A stretch of 64,000 nt of DNA, from the NCBI GenBank assembly GCA_016716505.1, contig JADJWF010000002.1:558001-622000 (forward strand), written 5' to 3'. Source of the DNA: Verrucomicrobiota bacterium. GTDB lineage: Bacteria > Verrucomicrobiota > Verrucomicrobiia > Limisphaerales > J093. A program made the position numbers and the translations under genes. Shown here piece by piece: positions 1-15,000 of this stretch. Under the pieces are notes generated by a model that had not been told where the DNA came from, made no database searches, and was given only the letters and a program-made list of their open reading frames with translations. The stretch's first letter is position 1, and each line of letters opens with the position of its first letter.

Positions 1-3000
1 GACCCGATCGAACGGAACGCGGGAACGCCGCCCCGGCAACTAAATGGATCTCAACCATACCAGTCGTCGCGTAATGACCGCTCAGGACAACTCAACGTTG
101 GCCGCCCTGCCCCAGATGATCCGCGTACGGCAGCGGTTTTCCGAGACACCCGCGGTGGACATCGCCGCGTCGCTGACGCGCGACCTGCCGTCCTTGCTCA
201 AACCTCTGCGGCCAGGCCAGACGGTCGCCATCGCGGTCGGAAGTCGGGGTATCGCCAACCTCCGGGAAATTGTTCGCCAGACGATCGCTCTCATCCGGCA
301 GGCGGGCGGAGTGCCTTTCATTGTGCCCGCGATGGGGAGCCACGGCGGCGCCACGGCGGCCGGCCAGGAGGAATTGTTGGCCGGCTACGGCATCACGGCT
401 GAAAGCATGGCGGTGGAACTGTGTTCCAGCATGGCGGTTCGGCGGATCGGCGCGACGGCGGACGGCGCCGCGGTCGTGTGCAGCGAGGCTGCCCTCGCAG
501 CCGATCACGTCCTGCTGGTGAACCGCATCAAGCCCCACACGGATTTCGGCGGAGCGCTGGGCAGCGGACTGCTCAAGATGCTGGTGGTCGGCCTGGGCAA
601 GCACGCGGGCGCGGCGGCCTTTCATCGGCAGGCCAGCCGTTACGGTTACGAGCGGGTGCTGCGCGAATCGGCGCAAGTGCTGATGTCCGTTCTGCCGCTG
701 CTGGGCGGCGTGGCGGTGATCGAAAACCAACGCCACCAAACCGCGCGGATTGAGGTGGTGCCCGCAGCCGATCTGGTGCGGCGGGAAGAGACGCTGTGCG
801 CGCTGGCGCGGGACCTCATGCCGCGGCTGCCGTTCCCGGAAGTGGACCTGTTGATCGTGGATTGGATGGGCAAGAACATCAGCGGCACGGGCATGGACCC
901 CGCCGTGATCGGACGAATGATCCACGGCTACTCGCTGGCCGACGACGACCCGCTGCAACGCCCGCGGGTGCGGCGTCTGTTCGTGCGCGACCTCACGCCG
1001 GAGAGTCACGGCAACGCCATTGGCATCGGTCTGGCGGACTTCACCACCGCGCGGCTCGTGCGGGCCATGGATCGGAAGGTCACGATGACCAACGCACTGA
1101 CTGCGCTGTCGCTCCAGGGCGCCAAGGTGCCGCTGTACTTCGAGTCCGATCGCGAAGCCATCGCCGCCGCGCTCGGCACGCTGGCGGATGATGATCCGCA
1201 GGAACTGCGGGTGGCCAGGATTCGGGACACGCTGCATCTCGAGGAACTGGCGATTTCGGAGCGCCTCTGGCGCGAGCACGCCGGGACCGGCGGCCTCGAG
1301 GCGGTTGGCACGCTGGCCGTGGTGCGCTTCGACGCCGCCGGGAACCTGCGGGACTGAGCCGGCGCTTGTCAGGGCCGGTGGCGTCTCCGTAAGGTGCCGT
1401 TACGCAATTCGCATCCAATCCGATGAGTGTCCGAGTTCGCTTTGCCCCCAGTCCCACCGGCTTCCTGCATATCGGCGGGGCCCGCACCGCCCTGTTCAAC
1501 TGGCTGTACGCGCGTCACACCGGCGGGCAGTTCATCCTGCGGATCGAGGACACCGACACCGCGCGCAACACCCAGGCGGCCGTGGACGTGATCCTCAACG
1601 GTCTGCGCTGGCTGGGACTGGACTGGGACGAGGGCCCGTTGACCAGCGACGCCACCGGCCCGTCGCACGGCGGGCGCGGGCCGTACTTTCAATCGCAGCG
1701 CAAAGACATCTACCAACGACGGGTTGAGGCGCTGCTGTCCCGCGGCCTCGCTTACGAGCACGACGGGGCGGTCAAGTTCAAAATGACCCGCGAGCCGGTG
1801 CTGATTGACGACCTGATCGTGGGGCACGTGCGGCGGGAGCTGACCGATCGCGAGGCATTGGACCCGGACTTCGTCATCGTGCGGTCCGACGGCCAGCCGG
1901 TGTTTCATTTCGTCAACGTGGTGGATGACCTCGAGATGGGCATCACCCATGTGATTCGCGGGGAGGACCACCTCTCGAACACGGCCAAGCACATCACGCT
2001 GTTCCGCGCCTTTGACGTGTCGCCCCCGAAGTACGCCCACATCCCCCTCATCTTGAACGCCGACGGCAGCAAGATGAGCAAGCGCGACCAGGGCGCCTCG
2101 CTGGCGACCTACATGGACGAGGGCTATCTGCCCGAGGCGGTGGTCAACTACCTCGTGCTCCTCGGGTGGTCGCCCAAGGACAACCGCGAAATCCTGTCCA
2201 TTCCGGAGCTGATCGAGCGCTTCGATTTGCCCCAGGTGCTCCGCCACAACGCGCGTTTCGACATGGCCAAGCTCCAGTGGATGAACGGCGAGTACATGCG
2301 AACGCTGCCGGACGATCGCTTCTACGAACTCTGCGTGCATACGTTCGCGCGGGCCGGGGTGGACACCAACCGCTTCCCGCTCCCCTACGTCAAGGCCGCG
2401 CTCGACACCTGCAAGGGCAAGCTCAAGACCTTCAGCGAACTGCCCGGCTACGCGGGGTTTTACTTCAACGAAGTCACGCAGTTCGACGCGGCGGCCGCGC
2501 AGAAGGACTTCACGCCCGAGAACAAGCCGAGGCTTCAGCGGCTGCGGGAGGCTTATGCGGCGTTGCCGGAATTCAAAGCGGCGCCCCTCGAGGCGTGTCT
2601 GAAGTCAGTCGCGGCCGAACTGGGCGTCAAGGCCGGGGTGCTGGTGCATCCGGTGCGACTCGCCTGCACGGGCAAGACGGCGGGCCCCAGCCTGTACCAC
2701 CTGCTCGAAGTCCTCGGTCGGGAGAAATCCCTGGCCCGGCTGGATGCCGCGCTGGCCCGAATGTAGCGCGCGCCTCGCTCCCCGGCGGTCCCCGGGGCGA
2801 AGTGTAACCAGAATGCCGCGGCGCGGGTCTTCGCCCCCGTGAAGAACGCGCTTCAAACCACGCGGTGCCGGCTGGGCACGCCGGTCCGTCACCGCAAAGC
2901 CAACGCTGCCGTCGGCGGCCTTTCGGTGCTGCTCGCGCTTTCGGCGCTTGCCGCCGGCGAGGGCGGCCTGCCGAAGAACTCGGACGAACTGTTCACATTG

Positions 3001-6000
3001 ACGAGGGTCTGGACCGTTCATCTCACCTTCACCCCGGACCAATGGGAAGCGATGGAGCCCCAAGGAGGCCCCGGACCGTTCGGCGGTGGAGGGCGAGGAC
3101 CCGGCGGGCCCGGCGGCCCGGGCGGATTCGGCCCTCCGGGCGGCATGCCGCCGCGTGGAATGGGACCGGGCGGCGGACCGGGACCAGGGGCCGGATTCGG
3201 CCCGGGAATGTTCATTGCCCCGCTGTTTCTCGCCGCCGGCGATGCCGACGGGGACGGGCAACTCACCGCCCGCGAATTCGCCGGGCTCGCGGAGAAATGG
3301 TTCACGGCTTGGGATACCAATCGCAGCGGTGGGCTGAGTCTGGAAGAGACGCGAGCCGGATTGGATGCCGCCGCGCCCGCGCCCGGCCCGGCTGTTGGCC
3401 CGGGCGGTCCGCCGCCGGGCCTGAATCTGCGCGGTGCCGACGGCCGCCGAAACGGTCTTGCTGCCGCGTTGGGCATCGAGTTCCCCACCGTCAAGGCTGA
3501 CCTCGACTTCGATGGCCAGAAGTTCCCCGCCGTCTCTGTGCGCTACAAGGGCAATGGCACCTTCCTCCAGTCCCGCGACACCTTGAAGCGCTCCCTGAAG
3601 ATTGACCTCAACGACGGTTTCCCCGGACGCAAGCTGGCGGGCGTCACCAAGCTGAATCTGCACAACTGCGTCACCGACGCGAGCTGGATGAACGAAGTGC
3701 TGTCGCACCGGCTCTTCCGCGACGCGGGCGTGCCGGCCCCACGCACCGCCTACGCCCGGGTGTACCTGACGGTGCCGGGCGAGTTCGACCGCGAATACCT
3801 CGGCCTTTACTCGCTGGTCGAAAACGTGGACGGCCCATTCCTTGAGCACCGGTTTGGGAACAAGCGCGGCGCGCTGTTCAAGCCCGTGACGCCGAACCTC
3901 TTCGAGTACCTCGGCGATGACTGGGCGGCCTACCGCCAAACGTACGATCCCAAGACGCCACCCGGCGCCGAGGAAATCGCGCGCGTGATCACGTTTGCGA
4001 AACTGGTCTCCGCGGCTGACGACGCCACTTTCGCCGACCGACTCGGCAGCTTCCTGGACCTCGATGAGTTCGCGCGCTTCATGGCGGTGACCGTCTGGCT
4101 CAGCACCTTGGACAGCCTCCTCGGCCCCGGGCAGAACTTCCTCGTGTACCTCGAGCCAACCACGCGGCGGTTTCAATTCATCCCCTGGGACCTCGATCAC
4201 TCGTTCGGCCAGTTCCCGCTGCTCGGCACGCAAGCCCAGCGCGAGAACCTCAGCATCCATCAGCCCTGGCAGGGGGAGCGACGCTTTTTGCGACGGGTCT
4301 TCGGCGTGCCCGCGTTCAAGGAGCGCTATCTCGCCCGCCTGAAGGAACTCAACGAAACGCTTGGCCGCCCGGAACGGATCGCCAGCCAGGTGGACGAGGT
4401 GGCGGCGGCCATTCGTCCCGCCGTCGCCGAGGAATCCGCCCGCAAACTCGCGCGCTTCGATCAGGTCGTCGCCGGCCAGCCCGTCGGCCCCGAGGGACCG
4501 GGAGGGTTCATGGGTGGCACGCGGCCGCGTGGCCGCCTCGCCGAAGGAAACACCGGCGACCGCGGCGACGACCTCCGGTCGCCGGGCGGGCCCAATCTTG
4601 GCTTCCAGCCTCCGCGCGACTTCGGAGGCCCTCCAGGAGGCCCGATATTCGGCGAGCCGGTCAAACCCATCAAAAGCTTCGTAACCGCCCGTGCCCGGTC
4701 CGTGGCCGACCAGTTGGCCGGGCGTTCTGAGGGCGAGACCTTGGGCGGGGGGTTCGGCCCCGGGGGACGACCGCCCGGGGGCCCCGGTGGGCCGCCGCCC
4801 GGCGCGGGCCTTTTCCTTGGCGCCCCGCTGCACTCCGCGCTGGACGCGGACAAGGATGGGACGGTGACCCGCTCGGAATTCACCACCGGCATGGCCCGGT
4901 GGTTTTCCAGTTGGGACACCGACCAGAGCGGCAGCCTGACGGTCGAGCAACTGCGCGCCGGGATCGAGAAAGACCTTCTGCGCCTGCCCGCTGGCTTTCC
5001 CGGCTTCGGACCGCCGGAAGGGAACTTCCCGCCGGAACCTTGAAGCCGGCGCAGTCCAGCCGGCCCGGGCCAGTCGTCGCGCCCCTCGCACCTTGCCGCC
5101 GGGTTGTTCCGCCTACGGCTGGTGGCTGCGTGCGTACTCGGTCAGCGCAAGCACATTGGGGTTCGGCGTGCCCCGGGGAATCTCACAGCCGGCGCCCACG
5201 ATGAACCGGCTGCCCGCTTCGCGGTGGCACTGCGCAATCGCCTCCGTGATCAGATCCGGGGAGCCGTCGCGGACGACCTTCACCGGATTCAGGTTGCCCA
5301 ACAGCACCTGCCAGGGCCCCATCGCCGCGCGGCCTTCGCTGACCGGCGACGGGTAGTCGAGGTCCACGATCTCGCAACCGAGCCGCCCCATGCCGGCGAG
5401 GATGCGACGCGTATTGCCGCAGATGTGGAGGCGGACCTTCGTTCCGAGCGCGTGCAGGCCATCCACCAGTTTCTTCTCGTAAGGCCACACGAACTCCTCG
5501 TAAAGCTCCGGCCCCACGAGGGACGCCGCCGCGTCGCCCACGCCCATCAGGTCAACGCCGGCCTCGACCTGCGCCCGGGCGAATTGCAGTTCCATCTCGA
5601 TCACGAACTCGAACAGATCCCGGACGAACTGGGGATCGTCGAAGAAGTCCGTCATCAGGTTGTTGATGCCGCGTAGGTCCGCCGCCTCGGCACAAGGGCC
5701 TTCGATCCAGCCCTCGACCAGCTTCTGGCCTGCGGTTCGCTCCTTCAACTGCGCCACGCCCTGAATGCGATCGGTCATCCGCCCCCCGCCCAGCGGGTCG
5801 GGGATGGTCAACCGCGCAAGTTCGACCTTGTCCGCCAGCAGGGCCTCTGACTCGACGATGGCCGGCGGTTGGTCCTCAAAGAACTGAACCTCGGCCCCGC
5901 AATCGTACGCCTCCCGCGCCGGATCGGAGATCACGGACACGTAGTCGAAATCGAAGACTTCCGCGACCCGCAATTGCGCCTGGACGAGCACGCGATGATC

Positions 6001-9000
6001 CCGCGCGTAGGCGCCGTAGGGCACCGCCGCCTGATCGGCGGCAAACATCATGGTGATGGGCATCAGGGGCAGCCGGTCCACGGGCTGTCCTGCCAAGTGG
6101 GCGAGAACTCGTTCGCGTCCGTTCATGGGTTGAAGCCTGGGATGCTCACGGAAGGCCACCGTTGACCGGGGTCAATGGCCCGAGAGCCTCGGGAGGGGCG
6201 GAGCGGCGAACGCTTGCCTCGATGGCCGCTCGGGCTGGCTCCCGGCGCCTACTGCGCGCGGGGCGCTCCGGCGGGCGGAGACAAGTCAAGGTTCGTCGGG
6301 GCGGCGCCTTCGGTGGTCGGGATGACGACGGCGGGCGCGGGGTTCGTTTTGACCAACTGGGGATGACGCTGGAGCAACTGCTGCTTGCGCTGGGCCGCTT
6401 CCATCGCGCCGGTACTCGAGGCGCCCGGTCGGGACAGCTCCTCCAGCAGCCGGAGCGCCTGTTCCGGCTGGCCCTTCGCCTCGTGGAGCGCTGCGGCCGC
6501 GATCTTGGCCCGGGACACCAGCACATCATCGGGGAACCGGCTGACCAGTTGCTGGTACGCCGCCAACGCTTCCTCCTTCTGGTCCAGGGCGTCCAGGCAG
6601 GTCGCCAAGCCGAACTGACCCAAGGCCGCCACGGGACCTTCCCGCGTCTCGCGCAGCACTTCCTCGAACTCGCGGCGGGCCTCGGCGTATTTGCCCTCGC
6701 CGTAGAGCGCCACCGCCCCCATCACTCGCGCGCGTGCGCCCGCTGCCGTGCCCGCGTGCTCCCGGGCCACCCGCAGCAAATCCGCCGGGCTGGCGGCCGA
6801 CTGGCCGGATTCCGGGCGCGCCTCGGTCGGCAACGCCAGCAACGCGGCGCTGGCCGTGGCTTCGGCCCGATCCCGGCTCCACGTGTACACATAGACGGCC
6901 ACCACCACCGCGAGGATCCCCACCGCCGACCAGATAACGGGCTTCTTGTTGACCTCGAACCAAGCCAGCACGTCGTAGGCGGAAATCGCTGGGGACTGGG
7001 TTGTTTCGGCATCTGGCTTCTGCATAAAGGGGGCGAGATTCTTTTGGCGACCGGCCAAAACGCAAGCGGGAAATCCCCATGCCGGCGGGCAAGCCGGTCC
7101 TTCAGTACCGCCGACATTCCTGTCGGCCCGTACCGCTGACCTCTGGTCGGCACCGAGGCCGGTTGGTCTCGGGGCCGGAGGGAAAGCCGGCGCTACCGGC
7201 CGGTCTGGAGACCGGCGTTACGGGCACCTAGCCGGCTCGAAAGCAGCCGCGACTGTAGCGCCGACATTCTTGTCGGCACGCGCCGCCGACCTCTTGGTCA
7301 GCACTAGGGCCGGTTGATCTCAGAGCCGGCTCGAAAGCCGGCACAGCTGTACCGCCGACATTCCTGTCGGCACGTACCGCCGACCTCTTGGTCGGCACCG
7401 AGGCCGGACGGTCTCAGGGCCGGCTGGAAAGCCGGCGCTACCAGCCGGTCTGGAGACCGGCGTTACGGCTGAGGGGCCGGCTCGAAAGCCGGCACGACTG
7501 TACCGCCGACATTCTTGTCGGCACGTACCGCTGACCTCTGGTCGGCAAAAGGCCGGTTGGTCTCGGGGCCGGAGGGAAAGCCGGCGCTACGGGCCGGTCG
7601 GGAGACCGGCGTTACGGGCCGGCTCGAAAGCCGGTCCTTCAGTACCGCCGACATTCCTGTCGGCCCGTACCGCTGACCTCTGGTCGGCACCGAGGCCGGT
7701 TGGTCTCGGGGCCGGCTCGAAAGCCAGCGGTACGAGCCGGTCTGGAAACCGGCGTTACGGGTCTCAGGGCCGGCTGGAAAGCAACCGCAACTGTAGCGCC
7801 GACATTCTTGTCGGCACGTACCGCCGACCTCCCGGTCGGCACAGGGCCGGTTGGTCTTGGGGCCGGCTGGAAAGCTGGGGCTACGGTAGCGCCGACATTC
7901 TTGTCGGCATTCACTGCCGACCTCCCGTTCAGCAGCCGGGCCGGTCGGGAGACCGGCGTTACGGTACCGCCGACATTCCTGCCGGCACGTACCGCTGACC
8001 TCTTGGTCAGCACTAGGGCAGGTCGGTCTTGGGGCCGGCGGGAAAGCCGGCGCTACGGGCTCGAAAGCCGGCACGAATGTACCGCCGACATTCCTGTCGG
8101 CCCGGTACCGCCGACCTCTGGTCGGCACCGAGGCCGGTTGACCTCGGGGCCGGTCTGGAGACCGGCGTTACCGACTCGGGGCCAGTGCTGCCGCCGTTTT
8201 CCGGCTCGCGGCGCTGCGGACGTCCCCTTACCCTGCCCCCATGGAATTCCTCGAATCCGAACCTGGCCCCCGTCTGGCTGGGCGTTATGACCGAGGTTAT
8301 CTGCCTCACCTGCGTGCCCAAGGACGCCGTTACTTCGTGACCTTCCGGCTCGCCGGTTCCCTGCCCCAGTCACTGCTCCGCCAGTATCAACGCGAGCGCG
8401 AGGCTTGCCTGGCGGATCTGCGGTCCACCCCGGATCCCGCAGCGTTGCGGACGGAACGGCAGCAAGCGCTGGAACTCTACTCGGCCAAGATTGAAGCCTA
8501 TCTCGACGCGGGACGCGGTGAATGCTGGCTGCGGGACCCGCGCGTGGCGGACCAAGTCGCGGAGGCGTTTCGGTTCTTCCACGGCCAGCGGTACGACCTC
8601 GGCCCCTGGGTCGTCATGCCGAATCACGTCCACGTCTTGGTCCGTCCCTTGGGCGCGCATCTGCTGGATGGCATCGTCCGGAGCTGGAAGGGATTCACCG
8701 CGCGGGCGGCCAATCAGCTCCTGGGCCGGACCGGCGAGGCCTTCTGGGCGCGGGAATTTTACGATCATCTGGTGCGCGATGACGCCGAGCGGGCGCGGCT
8801 CGGGGATTACATCCACGACAACCCAGTGAAGGCGGGCCTCTGCGCGCGCTGGGAGGACTGGCCGTGGAGCAGCGCCCATCCCCGCTGGCGCTGACGGCAA
8901 GCTGGCCCGGTACCGCCGACATTCGTCGGCACGCACCGCCGACCTCTGGTCGGCACGGAGGCCGGTCGGTCTTGGGGCCGGCTGGAAAGCCGGCGTTACC

Positions 9001-12000
9001 GGCCGGCGGGAGACCGGCGCTACCGGCACCGAGCCGGCTCGAAAGCAGCCGCGACTGTAGCGCCGACATTCTTGTCGGCACGTACCGCCGACCTCTGGTC
9101 GGCGCCGTGGCCGGTCGGTCTTGGGGCCGGCTGGAAAGCGGGGGCTACGGTAGCGCCGAAATTCCTGTCGGCACCGAGGCCGGTCGGTCTTGGGGCCGGT
9201 TGGAAAGCGGGCGGTACGAGCCGGTCGGGAGACCGGCGGTACGGGCACCTAGCCGGCTCGAAACCAGCCGCGACTGTAGCGCCGACATTCTTGTCGGCAT
9301 TCACTGCCGACCTCCCGTTTAGCAGCCGGGCCGGTCTGGAGACCGGCGTTACGGATCTTAAGGCCGCCTCGAAAGCTGGGGCTACGGTAGCGCCGACATT
9401 CCTGTCGGCACCTACCGCCGACCTCTTGGTCGGCACCGAGGCCGGTCGGTCGTGGGGCCGGTTGGAAAGCGGGCGATACGAGCCGGTCTGGAGACCGGCG
9501 TTACGGTACCGCCGACATTCCTGTCGGCACGTACCGCCGACCTCTTGGTCGGCACTAGGGCAGGTCGGTCTTGGGGCCGGCGGGAAAGCCGGCGCTACCA
9601 GCCGGTCTGGAGACCAGCGGTACGAGCCGGTCTGGAGACCGGCGCTACGGGCCGTCCGAAAGACCGGCGTTACCGTACCGCCAATCTCCAAGCCAGAGCG
9701 GTTGACGGCCCGTGGAAACGCACCTAGCTTGCCGACGTTGTAGAAACCGTGTGTCTGGCATGAATGCTTCCAATCTCTTCGAGTGCTCCGGCAAAACCGC
9801 CCCGCTTCCGGTCGGCCGAGTCGCCACCGCGACGTGGCTGGTCGTCCTCGGCTGCCTCGCCTTGGCGCCCTTCGGCGCGGCCCAAGTCCCCGCCGCCACG
9901 CCCCCGCCGGCCCGGGTGCAACTGGCCACCTTCGAGGCCCTCGACGCCGGCGGGCGTGCGCTCGTGCGCTGGGAAACCTCGCTCGAGTGGGGCGTCCTGC
10001 TCTATCACCTCTATCGCCAGACCGACGGCCAATGGCAGCGCGTCAACGCGGACGCCGTCATCGCCGAAAGCCAGTTGAGCGGCGGCCGGTATCAGGTGGT
10101 GGACTCCGGCGCTGCGCCGGGCGGCCCGGTTCTCTACCGGCTGGAGGCGATCAACCTCTCGGGACAGCCACAGGAAATCGCCGTGAGGTCGCTGGCCATT
10201 GCCGGTCGCGCCAGTGAGGCGGAACTCGCCGCGCCGGCCAGCCGCCCGCGGGTGACCCCGCAGCGCGAGCCCGAGGTGACCCGGCCTGCCCGCCAGATCG
10301 CGCTCGCATCGCCGCCCCCGCCGATCAACCTGCCGGCCGGGCCGGAGCGGGTCAAAATCCGGACCACCGCGCAAGGGATGCACTTCCTGAGCACCGCCAC
10401 GCTGGCCACCCTGCTCAACCAGCCCGTCGCCACGGTTCAGGGGTGGATTGATGCCGGAACCATCACCCTTTCCAACCTCGGCCAGCCCGTCAACTACGTC
10501 CCAGGGCAGGGTTTCGCGACAACCTCGACGCTTCAGCCCGGCCTCTATTTTTACGCTGAATCGCTGTCGTACCCGCACAGCAGCTTCACGCGAACGAACA
10601 TTTACTGGCTGCAGGCCGGCGCCAACGCCCTGCACAACCAGTCGGTGGATGGCGGCAATCCAGCGCATGTTTCCCCCGGGCCGTACACCGAGCTGCTCAA
10701 GCAAGAGGCCAACGACAAGCAGGCCATTTCGGTCGTGCAGGACCCCGATGACGACCTTTACATCTGGACATTCCTGATTGCCGATTCGGTAGCGGACACC
10801 CTTACGAGCACCTTTAACGTGTCCCGGCTGGTGCGGACAGCCGGTACGCAGGCCACGTTGGGCGTCCGGCTCTACGGAGCCAGCGTCACCCCGCACAAAG
10901 TGGAAGTGCGACTCAATGGGAATCTCCTGGGCGAACCCACCTTTGCCGGCCTGGGGCCCCAATGGGTCGAATTCACCTTCGACGCCGAGACCCCGGCAGC
11001 CCTCAAAGACAGCGCCGCGGGCCAGGGCGCGAACACGCTGACCCTCACGGCGGTCCTGCCACCCGGCGGAACCAGCAGCCGTGTCGGCGTGGACAAGTAC
11101 CAACTCACCTACCACCGCACCTATTACGCCAGCACCTCGACTCGATCAATCGAGGCTGGCGCGGAAGGTCACACCACCATTACCGTAGCCGATCTCAACT
11201 CGGCCAATCAGACGGCCCCTCAGACCTTTCTCGCTTTCGACATCTCGAACCCGCGCCAGATTCGCGCTATCACCAATCTCCGCATCGAGCGAACCACCAT
11301 TCCCGGCACCAGCACCATGAGCTGGCTGGCCAGCTTCAATCCGCCGTCGGCGAACGCCCGCTTTGCCGTCATCCGACCGCTGACGGATTCTTCCGCCCGC
11401 GTGGTGGCCGCCAACGCCCTATCGGTGGAATCCCCGGCCAACCTGGGCGCCCCCACCAACCAGGGGAGCTACGTCGTTCTGGCGCACTCCAGCTTGATGG
11501 CCGAGGCGGCGCAAATAGCGGCCCATCGGTCCTCGTCATTCCGCGTCAAGATCGTGCGGGTGGACGACGTGTTCAACGAATTTGCGCACGGCCTGGCCAC
11601 GCCGCATGCCATCCGCTCCTTCGCCCAAACCGCCCACGACAACTGGATAATTCCTCTGCGCTACCTCCTCCTCCTCGGCGAGGGCACGTTTGACTACCGG
11701 GACCTCACCACGGTCGGCGACAACTTGATCCCGCCCCTGATGGTCAATACTCTCTTCGGACTGGCAGCTTCGGACAGCCGGTTTGGGGACGTCTTGGGCG
11801 ACGGCGAGGTTCGCGTTCGGGTGGGGCGTTTGCCTGTCAAGACCCCGGCCCAATTCCAAGCCGTGTACGCCAAGATCCTCGCGTACGAAGCGCAGGTATC
11901 CACCTCCCCGCGCAAGGCATTGCTTGTCGCGGATCAACCGGACCCGGCGGGCGACTTCATCGCCGGCATCCAGGAGGTCCAGCACTACCTTTCGCCCACC

Positions 12001-15000
12001 TACTCCAGTCAGTTGGTTCACCCTCCGTACGCTCCCGACCCGATTGACGCGCTCGCACTCCGGACCCAAATCCAAACTGCCCTCAACGCCGGCGTGGACA
12101 TCCTCAACTACATCGGTCACGGGGCGGACGACCACTTCGGCGCCAACAGCAACGACTACTACATGAAAGTGGACCAACCCCTCACGCTGACGCCGAGCCT
12201 GAATCTGGGAATGCGCCTGCCGATCGTTGTGACCATGACCTGCGTGGCCGCGAATTTCGCGAATCCCGGCTGGACCAGCCTCGTGGAGGGACTGGTGCGG
12301 CAACCCCAGGCCGGCGCGGCGGGCGCCATTGGTCCCACCGGTTTGTCTTTGGATGACGAAGCGGCCTACATCAACCGTTTTGTCATGGAACAATTCGCCT
12401 GCACCACCACCGGCCGGTTGGGCGATCTTTTCGCCCAATCAGCCTCCCTGTACGCCACCGGAGTTCCCCGCCTCACGCCGGTCTGGATTTACAACGTCTT
12501 GGGCGATCCGGCGATGCCGGTGGTGAATCCGTAGAAAAAACAGGTTGACCCCCGAACCCAACGAAGTACCTTCCCCACGTCGTTGTCGCGAAAGGAACCA
12601 TCCCAAATCAATGAAAACTTCAGTCCCTCTTCTGGCGAGCGTTTTGTGCGGTGCGGTGAGCGCCTCCGCCCAACTATTCGGCCCCCTCAGCAATCCGGGC
12701 GACTTTTCCTCCCCGGTGACCGTCAGCGTACCGACCGACCCGTTCGCCATCGCGGTACTGGCTACTTTCGGCATCAGTGGCTCGGTGATCCCAAACACGG
12801 GAACCCCCGCCGGGCCGGTCACGTACACAGTTCAGTTCTCCACCGTCACGCTGGAGATAACATCTGCCGACCCCATCATTGAGCCCCCACACCCGCCGGG
12901 GGGCCCGGTGGTTCTGAACTATGGCCCTGTAACCTTCAGCGTGACCGTGACGGTTCCCCCGGGTGGCGGTCCATTCACGCCCATCCCAATCACCCCGCAA
13001 ACCATCACCTTGCCAACGCAATGGTTCTCAGTTGATTCCACCTTGGACGGCGGATACTCCCTGCCATACAGCGAAGATTTTACGGTCACTTTGTCGGCTC
13101 GCTCGGCCCCCATCGAGGCCGGCGGCAAGGGGGTCAGCTTCAATATCACCCCGGAAATCAACGGCGCCTTGGTTCCTGAACCCGGCACCTACGCGCTGAT
13201 CGCCGGGTTGGGGTTGATCGGCTTTGCCGGTTATCGGCGGCTGCAGGCGCGCAAGACCGCGTGAGCGTGTCGGCGTGACCGACTGCAAATTTGGCCGGCC
13301 TCCCGGGGCCGGCCTTTTTGTTGGCTTGGATTTCGGCAGGCAATAGTTGCGGGCGGGATGGCCCGTGGCATTTTGGCGGCAGTTGATCAGTATGAATTCG
13401 TCTCTCACGCGGTGGCTGTTGTGTCTGGCGGCGGCGGGCAGTCTGCGGGCCGCGGCAATCACTTTTTCCGTGCCGTTCAACCTCGGCCCCGGCGAAACCG
13501 CCTTCGGGCTGAGCCTGCCCCAGTTTGATCCGGCCAGCCATCCCACGACGCCCAATCTGATCCAGGTGACTGTCACCTTGGAGGCTTCGTTCGGAGGGGG
13601 CCTGACGTTCTTCAATGACACCCTCACGCCCCTCTCCGCCTCCGGCACCCTGACCGGCGCGCGGGTGCTGGCCACCCCCATCACGTCCGGGATTCTGGCG
13701 CCGGGGCCGGTGAACCTTCTAATCTCCGGATCCGCCTCGGTGCCCGCCGAGGGCGAGGCCTCGCTGTCGCCGCTCAGTTCCGGCTCGGCCGCCAGCTCCT
13801 CGACGGCGGCCGGGGTCCTCGACCTGTTCAAGGGCACGGGCTCGGTCAGTTACGACGTGGATTTCACGGCCCTGTATCCGCCCAAGGTCACCACCACGCC
13901 CTCCTCGGTGACCTGCATCGTCTGCAACGACCGGGTCACCGGAACGCTGAAGGTCACTTACAGCGCCTCGTCCCCGCCGCCGACCGGCTCGGTGCTGCTC
14001 GCGTTCGGCGCGGGCGCCATCGGCCCCGTCTCGGTGGCCCTCAACTGGCGCACGGGCGTGGAGTCCAACCTGATCGGCTTCCTGCTGGAGCGCCAGGTGG
14101 CCGGCGGGGACTGGGGCCGGATCACCCCCACGCTCATCCCGGCCCTGGGTGGTGGTCGGCCCAATGCCTACGGCCTGGCGGACACCCTGCCCGTCCCGAC
14201 GCAGGAAGTTCGTTACCGCCTGCTGGGGGTGGACCTTGAAGGCCGGCCGGCCGTGCTCGGGGAAACGGCGCTCGCAGTAGCGCCCACCTTGGAGGCCGCG
14301 CTGGTCGGGGCAAACCTCACGCTGAACCTCACCGGTCAACCCGGCGGCAAGGTGGCCATTGAGACGGCATTGGACGTTGCGGCAGGCCCGTGGCTGCCGC
14401 TGGCCACGGTGCCACTGGACACCGCCGGCAAGGGCAGCCACCTCCTGTCTGTCACCGGCGACGAGCCGGCGCGCTTTTATCGGCTGATCGCGGTCGAGTA
14501 ATCCCCGCAGCCCGCCGGCGAGGGGCGCGGACGTTCACGTCCGCGGCGGATGCGGCGCGTGCGATTGAGCGACGCTCGAGGGGTTTCATAGAAACGATTG
14601 CCGTAGTGGCGACAGAAGCCACTGACTCGTTCCCTCTCGCCATCCGATGGGGAGAGGGTGGCCGGAGGCTGGGTGAGGGGGCGGAGAGAAACTCGATGCC
14701 GACCACATTCTTCAAACCGCCCGCGCCCCGGCCATTCAGAGCGTTTCCGGCAATAAGGTAGCGCCGGCGTCCTCGCCGGCGGGTTGGGGCGGCGTCCGGC
14801 GGCCCGACCGACCGCGGCACCGGAACGGGGCGACGACTCGCAGCCCGGACGGACCGCGGCATCACAGGCGAGGTGGAAACGCTCTAGCGCAACTGTGCTG
14901 CGTGGGCCGCCACCTTGGCCACCGCATCGGCGATTTGCCGCACCTGCGATTCGCTGGCGAGCAACGCCGGGTGCGCGATCCACACCGCATCCCGGCAGAC